A stretch of 64,000 bases of DNA from TA-21 sp036557405. GTDB taxonomy: Archaea > Thermoproteota > Nitrososphaeria > Nitrososphaerales > Nitrososphaeraceae. A program made the position numbers and the translations under genes. Shown here one piece after another: positions 26,513 to 34,112 of the stretch. The notes under the pieces are model-generated. The model saw only the letters and a program-made list of their open reading frames with translations, had not been told where the DNA came from and ran no database searches. The stretch lies in assembly GCA_036557405.1 (NCBI GenBank), contig DATBHO010000009.1, forward strand, positions 62,001 through 126,000. The letters run 5' to 3'. How positions within the stretch are numbered: position 1 is the stretch's first letter; each line of letters begins with the position of its first letter.

Positions 26513-26758
26513 TTATCCATTGCGGCTAATTTTGCTTAATTTCTTATAGTGTTCAAATATAATCGACATAAGGATCGTATGTATTAGGACTGGTCTAACG
26601 GCCATTGTTCCTGCAACATTATAGAATCGTGGAATAGATAACATTTCATCAAATTTTTTTCCATCCTTCTTATCCAACGCTTTCCTAAACTGTTTCCATT
26701 TCCTTATTTCTATTTCAGATGCAACTATAGATATTGCTAGAATTGTTATTGGATTCAA
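26513..26758 (-). CDS. Small protein, possible membrane association, unknown function
   Basis: An 81-residue protein with a hydrophobic N-terminal stretch (PITILAISIVAS), a basic middle (RKWKQFRKALDKKDGKKFDEM) and a second hydrophobic stretch (VRPVLIHTILMSIIFEH). Not recognised. It leads the run of three small minus-strand genes. Immediately after it, another very short frame (26470-26520) encodes 16 residues and is probably not a gene. Confidence 0.5.
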   Translation of the reverse strand: MNPITILAISIVASEIEIRKWKQFRKALDKKDGKKFDEMLSIPRFYNVAGTMAVRPVLIHTILMSIIFEHYKKLSKISRNG

Positions 26759-26831
26759 GTTAAGGACAGCTAATATAATAAGTATTTATTTTTTTGCTAA
26801 TTATTCGATAAGTTACCAACGAGTTGTAACG

Positions 26832-26841
26832 TTTATATAAA
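26832..26841 (+). promoter_or_regulatory. TATA box of the secreted-protein gene at 26867
   Basis: TTTATATAAA lies 26-35 bp upstream of the ATG, the usual spacing for an almost leaderless archaeal transcript. Confidence 0.55.
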
Positions 26842-26866
26842 ACAGGAATACTCTTGTTTCTACAAA

Positions 26867-27367
26867 ATGAAATCGAAAAAACTAATTACTCTAGCATTAG
26901 CAACATTCATCGTTACGAGTGCTATTCTAGTTGTAGGAACAAACAATGTATTGGCGCAAAGCAAATTGAACGAAGCAGACTTTAAGATAAAAGATTTTGG
27001 TATCAAAGATGGAAAGCCTTGGCTAACTGTTGAGGGAAAAGCAGGAGCATCAAAACCAACTAATGCAAGTCAGATATACGCATATGCCTTTGTAACAGAC
27101 AAGGGTATTTTTGCTGTAGTGTCACATGGATTCAATGATAGTTCAGAAGTGACGAACAATACTCAATGGCATGCACACGGAGTAACACTTGACTCAAAGA
27201 ATTGCGTAACAAAACTGGATGACAGCGGAAAGGCTGAAGTAAATGGTGAAATTAAAGCTGCAAATACCACTGCAACAAAAGTCGACAAAGTAATGACAGC
27301 ATTATTGGGCCTGGATAATGCAAACGGCAAAGTGTGCGTAGAGAAAGTATTCGACTCTAAGCCATAA
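26867..27367 (+). CDS. Secreted protein with signal peptide, unknown function
   Basis: A clear signal peptide (basic MKSKK, hydrophobic core, AQS cleavage near residues 31-32) is followed by about 135 residues of a compact domain. It is rich in lysine, asparagine and threonine, with two cysteines (KNCVTK and KVCVEK) that could form a disulfide. I do not recognise the family. An isolated strong TATA box and a T-tract after the stop suggest a single-gene transcript. The sequence may be a surface or periplasm-like protein. Confidence 0.8.
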   Translation: MKSKKLITLALATFIVTSAILVVGTNNVLAQSKLNEADFKIKDFGIKDGKPWLTVEGKAGASKPTNASQIYAYAFVTDKGIFAVVSHGFNDSSEVTNNTQWHAHGVTLDSKNCVTKLDDSGKAEVNGEIKAANTTATKVDKVMTALLGLDNANGKVCVEKVFDSKP

Positions 27368-27368
27368 C

Positions 27369-27376
27369 TTTTTTTT
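27369..27376 (+). terminator. Oligo-T terminator after the secreted-protein gene
   Basis: A run of eight T residues begins 1 bp after the TAA stop, which is the usual archaeal termination signal. Confidence 0.5.
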
Positions 27377-27491
27377 CTATTAGTCATTAACGGTAGACAA
27401 AATCCTTAAATATACACTTAATAAGCATTTCCTGTCTATTTTATTTATAAAGTTCTATGACATTCTAAATATAAATTTATAAAGTCAAAAG

Positions 27492-27558
27492 TCAATTGAG
27501 GATAGCGAGTCATATCGCTGCATAAACCTCTAGAAGTTTGAGGAATACTGTCAATTGA
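27492..27558 (+). ncRNA. Candidate structured RNA or operator pair upstream of the Elf1-like gene
   Basis: TCAATTGA at 27492-27499 and again at 27551-27558 can pair with each other to close the element. Inside are two hairpins: AGCGA (27504-27508) with TCGCT (27515-27519), and CCTC (27527-27530) with GAGG (27540-27543). Two TATA-like ATTTATAAAGT boxes lie at about 27444 and 27474. The structure resembles a three-way junction of about 67 nt. Because TCAATTGA is itself palindromic, the two copies may instead be protein-binding sites. Confidence 0.35.
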
Positions 27559-27570
27559 TATTCACCTGAG

Positions 27571-27580
27571 ATTTATAAAC
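27571..27580 (+). promoter_or_regulatory. TATA box of the Elf1-like gene
   Basis: ATTTATAAAC, preceded by a purine-rich GAG, lies 27-36 bp upstream of ATG 27607, as for a leaderless mRNA. Confidence 0.6.
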
Positions 27581-27606
27581 CAGTTAATTACTAATCAATA
27601 TCAATC

Positions 27607-27774
27607 ATGGGAAGAAGGAAGAGTACATCAAGGCCACATAAGACTAGAAGAACAGTGGAGGGGAGATGTCCCAAGTGTACAACAATTGTTAGGTTTAATG
27701 TAGGTGGCCCTGTTGGAAACGAAATTTATGAATGTATTGGTTGTAGATCAAAATTCCACATTGATGAATTATAA
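27607..27774 (+). CDS. Elf1-like transcription elongation zinc protein (55 residues)
   Basis: This small gene was read by eye. The basic N-terminus MGRRKSTSRPHKTRR is followed by a zinc ribbon with CPKC and CIGC pairs and a short beta core (TIVRFNV). The arrangement is like Elf1/Elof1, an elongation factor found in eukaryotes and some archaea. At 55 residues it is shorter than the eukaryotic form. It has its own TATA box and is followed 52 bp later by an 86-residue gene. A generic small zinc-ribbon protein is the alternative. Confidence 0.65.
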   Translation: MGRRKSTSRPHKTRRTVEGRCPKCTTIVRFNVGGPVGNEIYECIGCRSKFHIDEL

Positions 27775-27826
27775 GGTGATTATATCTTAGCTAAGAAATT
27801 AACTTATAAACAACTCGATAGGTGGA

Positions 27827-28087
27827 ATGGCTTCTAATATAGATTACGTCGATAAGGTTTATCTGTATAGTAGTGGAATGTCGTCAGAGCTAGTAGAAAG
27901 AAGCAAGCAAGTTCTGAATGAATATGGTGTTAACCCTAATGACATTATAATTATTGAATCTCCAGAGGGGGTTCCTGAAGGTTCGATCATTATTACTATC
28001 TGGCCACATTATCTATCTGTGGCAAAAGTGAAGAGGGTAAGAGAAGGTTCGATATACGCTCCGCAATTATTCAACATCGATATGTAA
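27827..28087 (+). CDS. Conserved-looking 86-residue protein, unknown function
   Basis: An alpha/beta protein without motif: an early helix (SSELVERSKQVLNEYG), a short strand (DIIIIES), and a WPHYLSVAKVKRVREG end. It may be cotranscribed with the Elf1-like gene. I do not recognise the family. Confidence 0.6.
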   Translation: MASNIDYVDKVYLYSSGMSSELVERSKQVLNEYGVNPNDIIIIESPEGVPEGSIIITIWPHYLSVAKVKRVREGSIYAPQLFNIDM

Positions 28088-28229
28088 TTTGAATTACAAA
28101 TGAGGCAGTTTAATTCCAAAAAACATCATTGATATTTGAATGTGTCATAATAATCAGGTTTGTATTTTGCCCGTTCCAGATTTATTAAATAATGAAACTG
28201 TTATATCCTAAGTTCTTGAAATTGTCAAA

Positions 28230-28706
28230 CTACTCTAGTTGATTTTTTACCATTTCATTAATTTTATTTTTAGATACAGATCCAACAATCTTATCTACGG
28301 CTTGGCCGTCCTTAAATAAGATTAAAGTGGGTATACTGGCAATGCCAAATTGTCTAGCGATTAACGGATTTTCATCAACATTTAATTTCCCTACGGCTAA
28401 CTTTCCCTGATAATCTTTACCAATTTGATCAATTATTGGGGACATCATCCTGCATGGTCCACACCAAGGAGCCCAGAAATCTACCAATACTATTGGGAAT
28501 TTGTTAATATTTTGAAAAAATGTGGCATCATCTAGGTTTAATGGTTCCTTTATATTTTTCATAATTTCTTTTTCGTTTAGTATTCGTTGTAAATTTTTCA
28601 TTCTTTTTTCATTTATGATTCTTAATTCTTCATCTTCCAATTTATGATATATTAAAAAGAAAATACATTTTGGCTTATTATGCTTTTTGATTTGATAATT
28701 CATCAA
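28230..28706 (-). CDS. trxA: Thioredoxin with N-terminal extension
   Basis: A thioredoxin domain with the active site WCGPC (residues 81-85) and the family cis-proline region ASIPTLILFKDG. It reduces disulfides in the cytoplasm. The first 35 residues are an unusual basic tail with a lone Cys and a hydrophobic run (CIFFLIYHK); a start at the Met at residue 36 (near 28601) would remove it, and I think that start is likely. It diverges from grpE. Confidence 0.9.
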   Translation of the reverse strand: MMNYQIKKHNKPKCIFFLIYHKLEDEELRIINEKRMKNLQRILNEKEIMKNIKEPLNLDDATFFQNINKFPIVLVDFWAPWCGPCRMMSPIIDQIGKDYQGKLAVGKLNVDENPLIARQFGIASIPTLILFKDGQAVDKIVGSVSKNKINEMVKNQLE

Positions 28707-28760
28707 CGATAGCTAATTATCAGAGATAACTTACAACATTTCTCAATATTGCATAACCAA

Positions 28761-29396
28761 ATGAAAGACGGTGAAGATGGAATCAAGTCCGAAACTACAG
28801 AAAGTCAGGTACTGAATAAAGACGCGCATAGTGATAATCGTGAAGATGGAATCAAGTCCGAAACTACAGAAAGTCAGGTACTAGAAAGAGAAATAGAATT
28901 TCTAAAGGAAGAACTTGAAAATGAAAAAGAGGTATCTGAGAAAAACTTATCAAAACTTCGGTATCTCATGGCGGATTTTGACAACTATCGAAAACAAATT
29001 GAAAAGCAAGTGGAATCTAGAATTCGAGAAGATAGGGCTGGCCTTTTAATAAAGATATTAAAGATTTATGACGATTGCACTCTGGCTGTTGAAACTCTAA
29101 AAAATGGGGAATATGATTCTACTGTTATTGGTGGTATGCAAGGAATTATGACTAATTTTGAGGGTTTCATAAAGGATGAAGGACTGGTAGAAATTGAAAC
29201 TTTGGGAACACCATTTGATCCAAACATACATGACGCTATTGGTTTTGTATCTAATGAATTGGCTCCCGATAACACAATCATGGAAGTGATAAGGAAGGGA
29301 TATTTGTTAAACAATATAGTTTTAAGGCCTTCATCAGTCATTTTATCCAAAAGAACAGTTACAAATAAAGATATCAATGAAAGAGATAAGGAGTAG
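28761..29396 (+). CDS. grpE: GrpE nucleotide-exchange factor of DnaK
   Basis: The coiled-coil part (EREIEFLKEELENEKEVSEKN) is followed by the conserved core RYLMADFDNYRKQIEKQV and the C-terminal beta domain. It releases ADP from DnaK. ATG at 28761 is preferred; TTG at 28749 is possible. The first 45 residues contain a tandem duplication of about 14 residues (GEDGIKSETTESQVL then REDGIKSETTESQVL), caused by a 43-bp direct repeat. dnaK follows after 12 bp. Confidence 0.95.
   Translation: MKDGEDGIKSETTESQVLNKDAHSDNREDGIKSETTESQVLEREIEFLKEELENEKEVSEKNLSKLRYLMADFDNYRKQIEKQVESRIREDRAGLLIKILKIYDDCTLAVETLKNGEYDSTVIGGMQGIMTNFEGFIKDEGLVEIETLGTPFDPNIHDAIGFVSNELAPDNTIMEVIRKGYLLNNIVLRPSSVILSKRTVTNKDINERDKE
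28771..28882. repeat. 43-bp direct repeat inside grpE
   Basis: The 43 bases at 28771-28813 recur exactly at 28840-28882, 69 bases later, so the frame is kept (23 codons). The repeat makes the acidic N-terminal tail of GrpE. Exact identity over 43 bases suggests a recent duplication. Confidence 0.85.
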
Positions 29397-29408
29397 TGTA
29401 AAGAAATT

Positions 29409-31280
29409 ATGGGTAAAATTATTGGCATAGACTTAGGAACAAGCAATTCTGCAGCGTCAGTCATGATTGGAGGTAAACCTTCGATTATACAGGCTGCTGA
29501 AGGAACATCAGTTGGTGGAAAAGCTTTCCCCTCGTATGTGGCCTTTACGAAGGATGGCCAACTGCTGGTAGGCGAACCTGCAAGGAGGCAGATGGTTACA
29601 AATCCGGAGGGTACTGTAATAGCGGCCAAACGCAAGATGGGAACTGATTTCAAATTTAAAGTGTATGATAAGGATTACACACCTCAGCAGATATCGTCAT
29701 TAATTCTGCAAAAAATAAAAAGAGATTCTGAAGCCTATATAGGTGAGACTGTAGACAGGGCAGTAATAACAGTTCCAGCGTACTTTAATGATAATCAAAG
29801 ACAAGCAACCAAAGATGCTGGTGAAATCGCCGGTCTACAAGTTGTGAGGATTATTAATGAACCTACTGCTGCGTCACTTGCATATGGACTAGATAAAGTA
29901 AACAAAGACTTGAAGATAATGGTATTCGATTTTGGTGGCGGAACTCTAGACGTTACCATAATGGAAATGGGTGGGGGAGTATTTCAGGTAAAGAGTACCT
30001 CTGGTGATACGCAGCTTGGTGGAACAGATATGGATAATTTTATTGTAGAATATATCATTCAAGAGTTTAAAGGCCAAACTTCAGTTGATGTTCGTAATGA
30101 CAAGGCTGCAATGATGAGAATTAAAGAAGCAGCTGAAAAGGCAAAGATTGAGCTGTCGAATGTAATGACCACCGAAATAAATCTGCCATTCTTGTCTTAT
30201 GATCCATCTTCTGGCCCTAAAAATTTAGTCTTGACCCTTTCCAGATCAAAGTTGGAAGAATTACTAAGACCTATAATTGAAAGATGTAAAACGCCCATGT
30301 TACAAGCTATTGAGGATGCAAAGTTAAAACCTGCAGAGATTGACAAGATTATTCTGATTGGAGGACCTACCCGTATGCCGATTGTAAGACAGTTCATAAC
30401 AAGTGTAATGGGAAAGGAGCCGGAAAGAGGGATTGATCCTATGGAAGCCGTGGCCATGGGAGCAGCTATCCAAGGTGCGATCATCTCTGGCGATGTAACT
30501 ACAGATATTCTTCTAGTAGACGTGACTCCGCTCACGTTAGGTGTTGAAGTACTCGGAGGACTGAAAGAACCGCTCATTGAAAGAAATACGACCATTCCGA
30601 CAAAGAAAAGCAAAGTCTTTACTACTGCTGCGGATTATCAAAATGCCGTTACCGTCCATGTGGTTCAAGGCGAAAGATCAATGGCAGCTGATTGTGTTTC
30701 GCTAGGCATGTTTAATTTATCAGGAATACCTCCTGCACCCAGAGGTATTCCGCAGGTAGAGGTTACTTTTGACATTGACGCAAATGGAATTCTAAATGTT
30801 GCAGCAAAAGACTTGGCCACATCTAAAGAATCAAAAATAACAATCTCCGCTAATACCAAATTATCTAAAGATGATATTGAAAGACTTAAGAAGGAATCAG
30901 AACAATTTGCAGAGCAGGATAAAAAGAAGAAAGAGGAAGCGGACGTAAAAAATGAGGCAGATAACCTAATTTACACTGCAGAAAAATTAACCCAGCAAGA
31001 TTTAAAAGACAAGATTAAACCTGAACAAGTCGAAAAAGTAAATAACGCAATCAGGGAACTAAAGGAATCTGTTTCGTCAAATAATATTGAAGAGATGAAG
31101 AAGAAAATAGAAGGCCTAAAAAATGTAGTAGGTGAAATAAGTACAGAAGCTTATCGAGCTGCAGGAGCCGCTGCATCCCAACAAACTACATCTTCCTCGA
31201 ATTCAGATAGTGGGAGCCCAAGTTCAGATAGTGGGAGCCCAAGTTCAGATGGTGCGAATCAGTCTAACACTCAACCATAA
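29409..31280 (+). CDS. dnaK: Hsp70 chaperone DnaK
   Basis: The ATPase domain opens with GIDLGTSNSAASV and includes the phosphate loops DFGGGTLDVTIME and IGGPTRMPIVR. The substrate-binding domain contains ERNTTIPTKKSKVFTTA. The 30-residue tail is rich in Ser and Gly and carries a 7-residue tandem repeat. Length 623 is usual. It is in the grpE-dnaK-dnaJ order of bacteria, a set gained by some archaea by transfer; the codon pattern now matches the surroundings. Confidence 0.98.
   Translation: MGKIIGIDLGTSNSAASVMIGGKPSIIQAAEGTSVGGKAFPSYVAFTKDGQLLVGEPARRQMVTNPEGTVIAAKRKMGTDFKFKVYDKDYTPQQISSLILQKIKRDSEAYIGETVDRAVITVPAYFNDNQRQATKDAGEIAGLQVVRIINEPTAASLAYGLDKVNKDLKIMVFDFGGGTLDVTIMEMGGGVFQVKSTSGDTQLGGTDMDNFIVEYIIQEFKGQTSVDVRNDKAAMMRIKEAAEKAKIELSNVMTTEINLPFLSYDPSSGPKNLVLTLSRSKLEELLRPIIERCKTPMLQAIEDAKLKPAEIDKIILIGGPTRMPIVRQFITSVMGKEPERGIDPMEAVAMGAAIQGAIISGDVTTDILLVDVTPLTLGVEVLGGLKEPLIERNTTIPTKKSKVFTTAADYQNAVTVHVVQGERSMAADCVSLGMFNLSGIPPAPRGIPQVEVTFDIDANGILNVAAKDLATSKESKITISANTKLSKDDIERLKKESEQFAEQDKKKKEEADVKNEADNLIYTAEKLTQQDLKDKIKPEQVEKVNNAIRELKESVSSNNIEEMKKKIEGLKNVVGEISTEAYRAAGAAASQQTTSSSNSDSGSPSSDSGSPSSDGANQSNTQP
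31202..31243. repeat. 21-bp tandem repeat in the dnaK tail
   Basis: TTCAGATAGTGGGAGCCCAA and one more base form a 21-bp unit present twice (31202-31222, 31223-31243), with the start of a third degenerate copy. It encodes SDSGSPS repeats in a disordered tail, so length variation between strains is likely. Confidence 0.75.
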
Positions 31281-31344
31281 CATGATCCGTCAAAAAATGC
31301 GAGCCTGAAATGAATCATCTTATTTCAACCAATGGTATCTTATC

Positions 31345-32460
31345 ATGACTACAAAGCGTGACTATTACGAGATATTAAACGTTGATAAGAACGCTACTAA
31401 GGAAGAGATCAAGAATAAATATCGGAAGTTAGCTCTCCAATACCACCCTGATAGAAATAAGAGCGAGGGTGCGGAAGAAAAGTTTAAAGAAATTTCAGAA
31501 GCCTATGCTGTTCTATCGGATGATGAAAAAAGAAAAAAATATGACAGATATGGTCACCTAGGATCCGAGGAGGTCTTTAGAGGGTCAGAATCTAATTTTG
31601 ACGAAATTTTCAGAGATATTGGATTTGGTGGAATTCGAGATATATTTGAACAATTATTTGGAGGAGGATTCTCTTCCAGAACTGCAGGTGATCCATTCGG
31701 CTTTGCGTTTAATTTTGGTAGGACCAACAGGGGGGAAGACACGGTAATTGACTTGTCTCTTACCCTCGATGAAATAATAAACGGAAAGAATGAAACTATC
31801 GAAGTACCATCATTAGAAAAATGTTCAGTTTGCAGCGGCAGCGGTTGCTATCCTGGTACGAAACCTAAGAAGTGTGCTGCGTGCAATGGTGTTGGACAAA
31901 CAAAAAGAGTAATTAATGAAAATAGATTTTCAACTTTTGTTACTGTGGAAACCTGCCGAACTTGTAGAGGAATGGGCCAGATTATTGAAAAGCCATGCCA
32001 AAATTGTAAAGCCTCAGGTAAGGTTTCCGCCAGAAAAAAAATTCAGATTGAGATACCACCAGGCATAGAAGATGGTATGACATTGCAATTACGTGGAAGA
32101 GGAATATCGTATGAAAATGAAATTCCTGGAGATTTATTTATTCGAATTCATATAAAACCTCATCAAATATTTGAGAGACTTGAAAATGGAAATATACTCT
32201 ATTCTTTGAAGCTCAAATATCCAGAGTTAGTATTAGGTACAGAAATAATAATACCCACATTACATGGAAGTGAAAAGTTGAAAATTCCTGCAGGTACGCA
32301 AACTGATTCAATTTTCAGATTAAAAGGAAAAGGAATACCAATACATGGCCAGCGTTCTAAGGGTGATCAGATTGTAAAGATAGATCTTGAGATACCCACG
32401 AAGCTTAGTGAAAGACAAAAATGGTTAATTAAGGAATTGGATGATACTAAAAAAATTTAA
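31345..32460 (+). CDS. dnaJ: Hsp40 co-chaperone DnaJ
   Basis: The J domain (1-75) has the HPD motif in YHPDRNKSEG. A Gly/Phe region follows, then a zinc-binding domain with four CxxCxGxG-like repeats (CSVCSGSG, CAACNGVG, CRTCRGMG, CQNCKASG), the last with A for G. The C-terminal domain is complete. It stimulates DnaK ATPase. It begins 64 bp after dnaK, so the block is one operon. Confidence 0.97.
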   Translation: MTTKRDYYEILNVDKNATKEEIKNKYRKLALQYHPDRNKSEGAEEKFKEISEAYAVLSDDEKRKKYDRYGHLGSEEVFRGSESNFDEIFRDIGFGGIRDIFEQLFGGGFSSRTAGDPFGFAFNFGRTNRGEDTVIDLSLTLDEIINGKNETIEVPSLEKCSVCSGSGCYPGTKPKKCAACNGVGQTKRVINENRFSTFVTVETCRTCRGMGQIIEKPCQNCKASGKVSARKKIQIEIPPGIEDGMTLQLRGRGISYENEIPGDLFIRIHIKPHQIFERLENGNILYSLKLKYPELVLGTEIIIPTLHGSEKLKIPAGTQTDSIFRLKGKGIPIHGQRSKGDQIVKIDLEIPTKLSERQKWLIKELDDTKKI

Positions 32461-32477
32461 TTTGAAGAACGTATAAA

Positions 32478-32488
32478 ATTTATATTTA
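32478..32488 (+). promoter_or_regulatory. TATA box for hsp20
   Basis: ATTTATATTTA lies 21-31 bp upstream of the hsp20 ATG inside the 48-bp gap, so hsp20 may also be transcribed alone. Confidence 0.4.
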
Positions 32489-32508
32489 AATAAATTAAGA
32501 TACTATAT

Positions 32509-33093
32509 ATGTCAACTCCTTTTGATGAGTGGTTTGGACGAAGGAGAACAAATTCATGGTTCCCTGACGTAGATGCTATGATGAAAGAAATGGAAAAGTT
32601 GATGCAAGAGGCTGTCAAAAATATGGAGCAAAACCTTCCAAAGAATCTCATAAGAGAACGCAAGCTTGATGATGGATCAATTGTACGTGAATTGGGGCCA
32701 ATCGTTTATGGATATTCATTCAAAATTGGCGAAGATGGCAAACCAGTTGTCAGAAAATTTGGAAACTTGAACACTTTCCCGAGCTCTCTAAGTGGTAGGT
32801 TTTCAGTTAGTGATCAGAGGGAACCCGTAGTAGATATCATAAAGGATGTTGACAAATTGAAGGTTATTGCAGAGCTCCCAGGTGTAAGTAAAGGAGATGT
32901 AAGGATAACTGCTAACGAAAATTCTTTGACCATAGAATCTGTTTCTGCAGAAAGAAAGTACAACAAGAAAATAGAGCTTCCTGAAGAGATTGAACCATCC
33001 TCGGGCAAATCAACATACAAAAATGGAATTTTAGAAGTAGCCTTTAAGCTTAAGGACTCGAAGGATCATGGCGTTTCTATCAATGTTGAATAA
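32509..33093 (+). CDS. hsp20: Small heat shock protein (Hsp20 family)
   Basis: An alpha-crystallin core (about residues 100-190) with VVDIIKDVDKLKVIAELPGVSKGDVRI and KNGILEVAFKLKD. The N-terminal part (FDEWFGRRRTNSWFPDVDAMMKEMEKLM) is the amphipathic substrate-binding arm. It keeps unfolded proteins soluble until the DnaK system upstream takes over. Length 194 is usual. Confidence 0.94.
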   Translation: MSTPFDEWFGRRRTNSWFPDVDAMMKEMEKLMQEAVKNMEQNLPKNLIRERKLDDGSIVRELGPIVYGYSFKIGEDGKPVVRKFGNLNTFPSSLSGRFSVSDQREPVVDIIKDVDKLKVIAELPGVSKGDVRITANENSLTIESVSAERKYNKKIELPEEIEPSSGKSTYKNGILEVAFKLKDSKDHGVSINVE

Positions 33094-33184
33094 GTTGGAT
33101 CATTATTATTTTAAATTACAACATAGTTTCCTGTTATAAAATTAGTATATAATACAGTGAGTAATTAGTTTAAAGTTTTTTTTC

Positions 33185-34111
33185 ATGAGTGCAGTAGAAG
33201 CTGTTGAAGTTACTAAAAAATATAAAGGATCTTTCTCCTTTGCTATTCATAATATTTCATTAAAGATTGAACCGGGAAGGATTTTCACTCTTCTTGGAAG
33301 AAATGGAGCAGGAAAAACCACATTTGTCAGAATTTGTGCAACTCAATTATTACCAACTTCAGGAACTATAAAAATATTTCAAGATGATCTTATTAAAGAT
33401 GCAGAAAAAATACGAAATTATATTTCAATTGTGCCACAGGAAGGAAGGCCCCTGCGTGCTCTTACACCCTGGGATCATGTTTATTATTGGCTAAGAATTA
33501 GAGGAGTGAATAAAAACGAATCGTCAATAAGGGCAACAAAAGTTCTTCAAGAGTTCGAATTGTATGATGTTAGAAATAAACTTGCAATGTACCTTTCAGG
33601 AGGAATGAAACAAAAAATACTCGTTGCAATGGCAATGGCTACAGACTCAAAGCTACTATTTCTAGATGAACCCACAATCGGCCTGGATCCGGTATCGAGA
33701 CGTCAAATTTGGAAAGCAATCAAGGAAAAAAAGAAAAGTGGAACAACAATTCTGCTTACAACACATTATATGGATGAGGCAGAAGTATTGTCTGATGATA
33801 TAGTCATCATAGATAGAGGCATCGTTATCTCACAAGGAACTCTTTCAGACATCAGGAAGCATGTTAAAGAAAATATTAAAATAGAGATTTCGAAATCCGC
33901 TATTGATAGCGAGGTTCTAGAATCATATGGAACTGTTATTGATACTGGAACCGATATATTAAAACTATTGACTTTTGAGTCCAACGTTCAGGAATTATCA
34001 GCAATTGCAACAAAGAAAAATTTTTTCCTCAAAATATCTCCTATTACCCTAGATGACGTGTTTGTATCTCTGGTAGGAACTGAGACTACTAGCCCTGACC
34101 AATACACATAA
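33185..34111 (+). CDS. ABC transporter ATP-binding protein (NatA/CcmA-like)
   Basis: Walker A is GRNGAGKTT, signature LSGGMKQK and Walker B LLFLDEPTIGLDP. A 90-residue C-terminal extension is typical of ABC-2 drug or polysaccharide exporters. No permease is adjacent; an ABC-2 permease gene occurs at 48700. It ends 1 bp before the GH5-like gene on the opposite strand. Exported substrate unknown. Confidence 0.9.
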   Translation: MSAVEAVEVTKKYKGSFSFAIHNISLKIEPGRIFTLLGRNGAGKTTFVRICATQLLPTSGTIKIFQDDLIKDAEKIRNYISIVPQEGRPLRALTPWDHVYYWLRIRGVNKNESSIRATKVLQEFELYDVRNKLAMYLSGGMKQKILVAMAMATDSKLLFLDEPTIGLDPVSRRQIWKAIKEKKKSGTTILLTTHYMDEAEVLSDDIVIIDRGIVISQGTLSDIRKHVKENIKIEISKSAIDSEVLESYGTVIDTGTDILKLLTFESNVQELSAIATKKNFFLKISPITLDDVFVSLVGTETTSPDQYT

Positions 34112-34112
34112 T

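Noticed and set aside
26470..26520. 16-codon frame between the small minus-strand genes
   Set aside because: Too short to support; overlaps the stop of the previous gene.
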